In this document: positions 57,792 through 64,000 of the stretch, piece by piece
How the letters are laid out: every line of letters starts with the position of its first letter
Position numbering within the stretch: the stretch's first letter is position 1
NCBI RefSeq assembly: GCF_042477335.2
Contig: NC_091255.1
Location: forward strand, 42,510,501 to 42,574,500
Direction: 5' to 3'
Length of the DNA: 64,000 bases
Source: Ovis canadensis
Taxonomy: Eukaryota; Chordata; Mammalia; Artiodactyla; Bovidae
Position numbers and translations under genes: made by a program
Notes under the pieces: model-generated
Databases searched by the model: none
Told to the model about the DNA's origin: nothing
Seen by the model: the letters and a program-made list of their open reading frames with translations, nothing else

Positions 57792-60700
57792 CTAGAGAAA
57801 GAAGTAACAAACGTTACTGTGTGTGAGCTCCCGAGACAGCAGGCTCTCTGTAAATGGCAGGCAGGGGTCGGCCAGCTGGGGTGGTGAGAGGACATCCTCC
57901 AACCCCCGAGGACAAAAAGGATGCCCTCTTCCCTTCAAAACTAAGATAAGATCAATACTACACATTAATAACCAATACAGGTTAAACTCAAGTTTAAGCC
58001 TCTGGAAGGAAAGGAGTAACACTGTAATTCCTGGTCTATTTTCAAACCACTTCTGCTGGATATGCTCTGCCACACCTGCCAGACGCCCGCTAGAAGAACC
58101 TCATGCCATCTATACTGGCTCCAGAGACTCTCTCTGACCCTCTTCTCCTGACTGCTTACAGAGACTCTCAACCCCTTTGAGACCAGGGCTGAGGCCCCAC
58201 TGGGCTTTCGGAGCCTCCAGCATCTGGCACAAGCTATGTAGCACTGATACAACCTTACAAATAAACTGCTTCTGGCCCAGTTTCCTCATCTCAGAAAGAA
58301 GAGAGCTGAGGACTCCACATTAACAGGTCCACCCAGTCCTTTGCCACAAACACACCTCTCCAGGGGAGGAACACCTGCGGAGCTAGAGTGAAGGCTACGC
58401 CTCTGGCCACAGGCTGGTCCAGTGTGGGGGACACCACCTGGTTTGGTTGCCAGTGAACACCCAGCACTGCGATATAAATGCTGCTGCCACAAGTTAAAAA
58501 CAGCGCCCCTTCCCCAGGAAGGCATCTGGTGGGGGACAGAGGTGAGCGCGGCAACCTGAGGATGCAAGTCCAGGGCAACTCGACTGTGGCGATGGGCCAC
58601 AGATGTAAGCGAGGAAAGCACTCCCTGCAGCCCTCAGCGGGCTTCTTCAGAGGACGAGACAGGGCTGGCGGGGACTGGAAGTGAAGTGGTGCCAGGTGAC
58701 ACCTCTCCTACAGAATGAAGGGGCCCAGGACCTGCAGCTCCCCACTCCCACCCCACCCCCAGCTGCCACTGAGCTTCTGGCCTGGGAAAGAGCTGGGTGG
58801 CCTTGGGCCAGGCTGTCCCACTGTATGCTCACAAAAAGCCTTCCTTCCGGGTAAGGATCACCCCTCCCCCGGTGCAGACGGAGAGCCTTCCTTCTGGGTC
58901 ATGAGGTCGCTGACCAAGGCCCCCTGGTGAAGACGCTCTCCCTCCTCCCACAAGGGCCCTCACTCTGCTGCTTCTGCCAGAGGAACAATGGGTGGGCAGC
59001 CTCTACCAGTTTAACATCCCAGCCTCAGAAATAAGTTACCAGCAAGTGTCAGGAGTGGGGAAGCCAAAGGAAATGCCCACCCCTCACATTCAGTCAAATA
59101 GGAGCAGCTTGTAACCATCATCCTGGTGCCAATTACACATCTGCTTGGTGAGCAAGGCCTCTCCACCCTCAGACAGGCCAAGAATTCTGCCTTCATCTGC
59201 AGATGCAGGACTTCAGCAGGAGGTGGGCAGAGTGGACTCCCCTGCCTGGCCAGCTCTTACAAACCTTCTACAGTGTGTCCGAGGAGCAGGGCCAGGTGCT
59301 CTGCGGGGACCTGCACGTGTGACGTGACCAGGCTGGTCATCCATGGCCGCCAGACAGGATGGGCCTCAGAGGGGGCCTCCAGAGCAGCTCTGGCTCCCAG
59401 AGCAAAGGCTCCAGCATCACTGGTCACACTCGAGGTCCTGAAGCCCCAGGGCTGCCCAGCACTTTGTCTGTCACCTAGCTGGGGCTCGGCAGGCTCCCCT
59501 GCCCTGCACTTTGCAGCTGCAGGAGCCATCGCGGCCGCATGTCCTAGGCGACAGCCCGTCTACACACACAAAGCCTGAAGGACGGGCCCTTAGCCACAGC
59601 TGAGCCATGGCCCAGTACCACCGAGGAGCTGCGTCCCTTGGCCCTCAACATGCAGGCAACCCAGCCAGAGTCTGGGATCAGGACTCTTTCTCAAGAGCAG
59701 TCTATAATGATGACCATAAAGTAACAGCTGGATCACATTTGCCAAAGACAAGCTGGGGCAGAAAAATTCTGGCACATTTGAAAATACAACCAGAATTTGC
59801 CTGACAGTGGAGACTACAAGTAGATTGAATAAAACAGCAAATAGAACAACACTAAAAAAAAAACAAAAAATTCCAAGGCTAGAGTGATGCCCCTGGAGGC
59901 AAGAAGAATTCCATAAAAATGTGTTCAAGAGCCTGCAGAGTCGGGTGGGGAAATTCCTTCCCAATCCAGAGTCCCAGATGCGGGAGGAAGCAGCCCTCAT
60001 GGCTCCAGACCCCAGGTGGGCCCTGGTCAAAGCCCACGTGAGTCCTGGCCATCCCTTCTGTGACAGGGACGTAACTGGCCAGGTGTCAAGAAGATATTGA
60101 TGGTTGGGGTCTCCACTAAACCCCCACCTGGGGGTATTTTTCAGGGATCGGGGATCATTATCAGGGACCCAGACCAGCTATGAGGGAACGGCAGCAAATA
60201 TCTCTCCTCTCCCGAAACCTAACAGGATCCACAGATGGCAGCTCCTGCTCTACGTCTGGCGGCCTCCTGTGACTTTTTCCAGGCAGGCGACACCCACAGG
60301 GAAGCTGAGGGCCGTCCGCCTCACTCACTGAATGCAGCATCTGTGTTCCAGGACTCCTCGGTGGGCAGAGAAATCAAATCTTTTATCTCTATCCCAAAAG
60401 CGGGCTTTAAGAAAACTCTGCATTCATATATGTGAAGAATTTCAAAAACAAACATCTGAGCCTCTTAACTCTGAGATGGTAAAGCAGATACAGTGACAGC
60501 ACCCACAGTACAGGAAGAGCCCCGGGTGTCAGTTACGTGGCTGCAGGGGGACTGACTGTCCCCCCAACACTGGATGACCCCTGTCCCCTTAAAAAGAAAG
60601 AGCCACCTGGGGGCTTCTCCTAAGACATGACAGTCTTGGAACAAGCACAGGAAAATTCAAATTCGATGTCAGATAGCCTCCAATGACCACATTAGTGATT

Positions 60701-63700
60701 TTTCTAAAAGCAGAAATCAAGCACTGAAAACACACGTGAGGAATCCCTCTTTTCTTTACCAGTATGGAGGATTGTTCAGTCTCTAGGAAGAGCAGATGGG
60801 CTACAGGTTACACGGGTGTTGAAATGCAGTCATTCTGAAAGACGGCGTGAAACAAGGACCAGGCTCAGGAGACACAGTTCTGGCCATCTGACAACACAGT
60901 CACTTAGAAATGGTGGTGTGACGAGCAGCACCTCCCGGAGAGGCGTGAGCACCAAACACTGGTGCCTGGACCACTGGATGCGTGAGCAGAGGACAGAGAA
61001 TCCCTCAGTGTTCCCCTCCACCACTCTTCCACGTAGTTTTGCTAATGGCCAACCAGGGACAACGTTCTTAAACAACCCTGCTGGAAACCAGACAGCACAC
61101 AGAGCCAGGGGCCTGGAGAGCGGGGCTCGGGCTAGGCCAGGCCCAGCCTCCCACTCCTGGATGGCAGAGCAGATCGGACACCCAGCCTAGCCTCCCGTCC
61201 CGAGGCCCCTTTCTGACAAGGGCTCAACTCCTGCCAGCCCCAGAGTGTCACAGGAGCCCCCACCTCAGACCAGGTCCAGGTCAGCCACCATGAGGCTGGA
61301 GTTCTGGCAACAAGCCTACTGGTGGATGTTTCTCTTGGCCTGTGGGGCTTCCCAGGTCTGTGGAGTGAGCCCCCGGAACTCAGCCCCCCTCCAAGAAAGG
61401 AGCTTGTGGCCCCTGGGCCAGAGTCTCCATTCCAACACGTTGAGTGACTCTACCACCAGAGAGAGACCCCCGATGGCCAGTGGCCATGCCACCCAGGGAC
61501 TGGGGCACAGAAGGGGGCATCCGATAGCTTCACACCCACCCACCCGCACACAGGGCAGGCCCGCAATGTGTTTGATCAGCAGAAGTTTCCAGCTTGAGGC
61601 ATTTGGGGAAAAGAACAGAGCTACATGGGAAAATACAGAATTCCCAGGGATTCATGCTTAATTTAGACCTGGCTGGTCACTGTGGTGGTGCTGAGCGCTG
61701 GGCTGTGGCCACGTCCTGAGGAGCCAGCAGGAGAGGGGAAGCCGGGGGAGGAGGAGCTGTGGACCACACGGGCCTGGTTTCAGGCACAGCAGCTGCCCGT
61801 CGCTGCTCTCTCAGGAGCTCAAGATGCTGCCCAGAGCAAGCCCGTGGGTGAGGACAGGCACCTCCAGGCAGTGTAACTGCAGACCCACCCTGGCACAAAG
61901 GGCTCCCATGGGCTTTGGGGAGTGTGGCTGAGGTCTTTGCAGCCCACCCCACGAAGTGCAGGGGGGACCAGAGCCCAGAAGACAGCGCACCCAGAAAGTG
62001 AGCTCCTCCAGTGCCAGCACGGGTGCACCCTCGGCCCCTGGCACTCTCCCGGTCTCAAGAACGGCCTGCTCCCCTTCCCACGGCCTCCCTCAGCACTGCC
62101 CCACTGCCCCACTGCCTCTTTCCTGTCAGTTGAGATATGAGGGCCACGGTCACTCTCTCAAGTCACCAGCTCCCACTGTGGGCAGAACCTCTCCATGCGG
62201 GACACCTTCCTGCTCATCCCAGTTGCTGCTTCCCCATCTCCACCACGTGTCCTCAACACAGGCTCCTCTGATGCGGGCTGAGTGAGCGGGCACAGAGGGA
62301 AGCTGAACAAGGCAGACAGCACCCCACCCCTCCCCCTCAGACACGGGGCTCACCTGGGCCAGTCCCCCAGCAGTCTCCCTCGGGGCTCTGTCGATGGGGT
62401 CAGAGCAGCCACTCTGCTCAGTGAACATATAAAACCACTCCACGTGGTTAAGAGTTCACAACAAAGAACCTGAGGGCAGGGGTGGATGGGCCATGTCAGC
62501 CAATAGTACCCAGGCAGTCCCATGGACAGCGGAGCCCTGCCACCCCACCAGCCTGGGTTCAGGAGCAGACCAGGTGATGAGGTAGGGACAGCTGCTGCTC
62601 AGCGCTGACACGGGTCCAGACACCTGCGTCCTCGCAGAGTGTGTCTCTGAGGATGTTTCTCAGTAGCACCTCGAGGGCAGCCTGGGGACACAGTCCAGGG
62701 CAGGGGAGACGCCTACAGAAGCAGCAGGGCCCAGGCAGAACACACTGGGCAGAAGGCACCTCTCGGTCAGGCAGGTGGCATCGTCCACAAGCCCCTTCCT
62801 GACTGTCACACCCGGGCCCAGTCCTCTCCTGTGTGGCTGGCATTTCCAACAAGGCCTCAGATGTGCTAACTCTCTGCTGCCAGCAGTCACCCGAACAGAA
62901 CAGGCTCAGAATAGAAACTGAAAATAGCACAGGCTCTCTCAACAGACGCTGGAGAATCCTAACAGCCCTGACTGCATGCCAGAGCGTCTGCTCACTGAAC
63001 CTCAGCAAGAATTCGCAGGTGAGGAAGTCAGGCATAGAAACGGTAAGAAACTGGCCTGAGCCACATGCCAGCATGTGGCAGGATCAGGACTTGCCCCAAG
63101 ACCTCTGGCTTCTGGTCCTATCCTCTTCATCTCGTCTGTTTGGCTTTAGACAAACTCCACACTACCATGAGAATAGTGAATCTTTCCTCACTGAATCCAG
63201 AGGCTTTGAAGGCCCCTCCTGTCAGGTGCTAAACAGGCAGTGAAACAGGAAAGAAATAACCGCCCTCCTGCCCCTGCTCAGCCCGTCTCCAGCTCTGCAA
63301 GCCAAGCGGCAGGAGCCCAGACGCTGGAGCTGAAGGGCCAGCCTCTGCCCACGTGCTGACGTGAGGCCCAGGCGGTGCAGTGCTATCCTGGGACAGGCCC
63401 CCGGCATTCCCAGCGCCTTCCAACATGGCCCACCAAGGAGGGGCCCTTAAGGTTCTTCCCAGAAAGCGTTGCCCTGGAAAGCGTCAGGCCCCACAGACGG
63501 CAACAGGAGGAAAGCTGGCAGGTAGAAGCCTGTGCATCAGAGACTCCAAGACGATATAAACATCAGCTGACAGAACTCACACCTTAAGAAACCTCTTGGG
63601 AGGTTAGGACCTCTTCAGTGACTGCTGCGTCTTCTGCTGAAGCAGCCACATGGGCTAGAACAACCCGAGAGCTCTGATTACTCCTTTAAGAACAGCCGTC

Positions 63701-64000
63701 GTCTGAAGTACCACCAGGAAAAAAACCAGTCTCAGTGCCGAAAGGTAAACTTCCTCTTTTGGTTCAGAATAAAAATACGACTTCCCTCCTTCCTCCTCTG
63801 CTGGATATGTTCCCAGGATTTTATTTACTCTGCACCGCTGACTGGACTCTCAAATGTCAGCGTCAGCCCGGAGAAGGTCTTCCAGGCACCGCTCTGTCCT
63901 CTTATATTTTTATGACGTATGTGCTGCTGGGCACACACAAGAGTACACACCAGCCCCGTGTGGGCACAAACGACGCGCCTGTCACCCAGGCCCATTCCCC
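57792..64000 (-). other. EPN2: EPN2 upstream intron (5' of the ATG exon)
   Basis: Intronic sequence with no CpG island, recognised exon or ruminant SINE, which is unusual for a 6-kb stretch here. Weak MIR/L2-like blocks occur at 58040-58290 (atctggcacaagctatgtagcac, agtttcctcatctcag) and 62980-63130 (caggtgaggaagtcaggcatagaaacgg). The upstream EPN2 promoter must lie beyond 64000. Confidence 0.6.

Overview
The window is nuclear DNA of a ruminant, most likely a bovid (cattle, sheep or goat; I cannot say which). The evidence is the repeat set: BovB (RTE-type) LINE fragments, many BovB-derived and tRNA-derived SINEs (Bov-tA, Bov-A2 with AGC tails, CHR-type), on a background of old L1, L2 and MIR. 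Genes are intron-rich with GT-AG splicing, and two CpG islands are visible. Four protein-coding genes are recognisable, in an order I recall (not checked here) as that of human 17p11.2: MFAP4, MAPK7, B9D1, EPN2.

Layout. 1-1515: the 3' half of MFAP4 on the + strand (three coding exons, 175 residues to the stop, polyA signal). 1600-6201: MAPK7 (ERK5) on the - strand, complete CDS in six exons (780 aa), tail-to-tail with MFAP4. 5930-7460: CpG island at the MAPK7 5' end. 7460-22650: a spacer with no recognised gene, packed with nested transposons. 22650-31400: B9D1 on the + strand, complete CDS in seven exons (204 aa), starting in its own CpG island. 31400-32330: short gap. 32330-57791: EPN2 on the - strand, complete CDS in eight exons (582 aa), tail-to-tail with B9D1. 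Its ATG exon carries two short upstream ORFs. 57792-64000: EPN2 upstream/intron 1 sequence without a recognisable exon or promoter. The EPN2 first exon must lie beyond the window.

The genes do not form one pathway. MFAP4 is an extracellular elastic-fibre protein, MAPK7 a stress/growth-factor MAP kinase with a transcription-activating tail, B9D1 a ciliary transition-zone protein, and EPN2 a clathrin endocytosis adaptor. They share chromosomal position only.

All coding exon borders were placed by reading frame continuity and GT/AG sites, and each CDS sums to a whole number of codons. Comparisons with human proteins are from general knowledge, not a search. I found no undescribed biological system. 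The more interesting leads are an X-box (RFX-type) motif 33 bp before the B9D1 start codon, two uORFs in the EPN2 5' exon, a tandem NAGNAG acceptor in EPN2, a shortened proline-rich tail in MAPK7, and several transposon insertions with readable target-site duplications.
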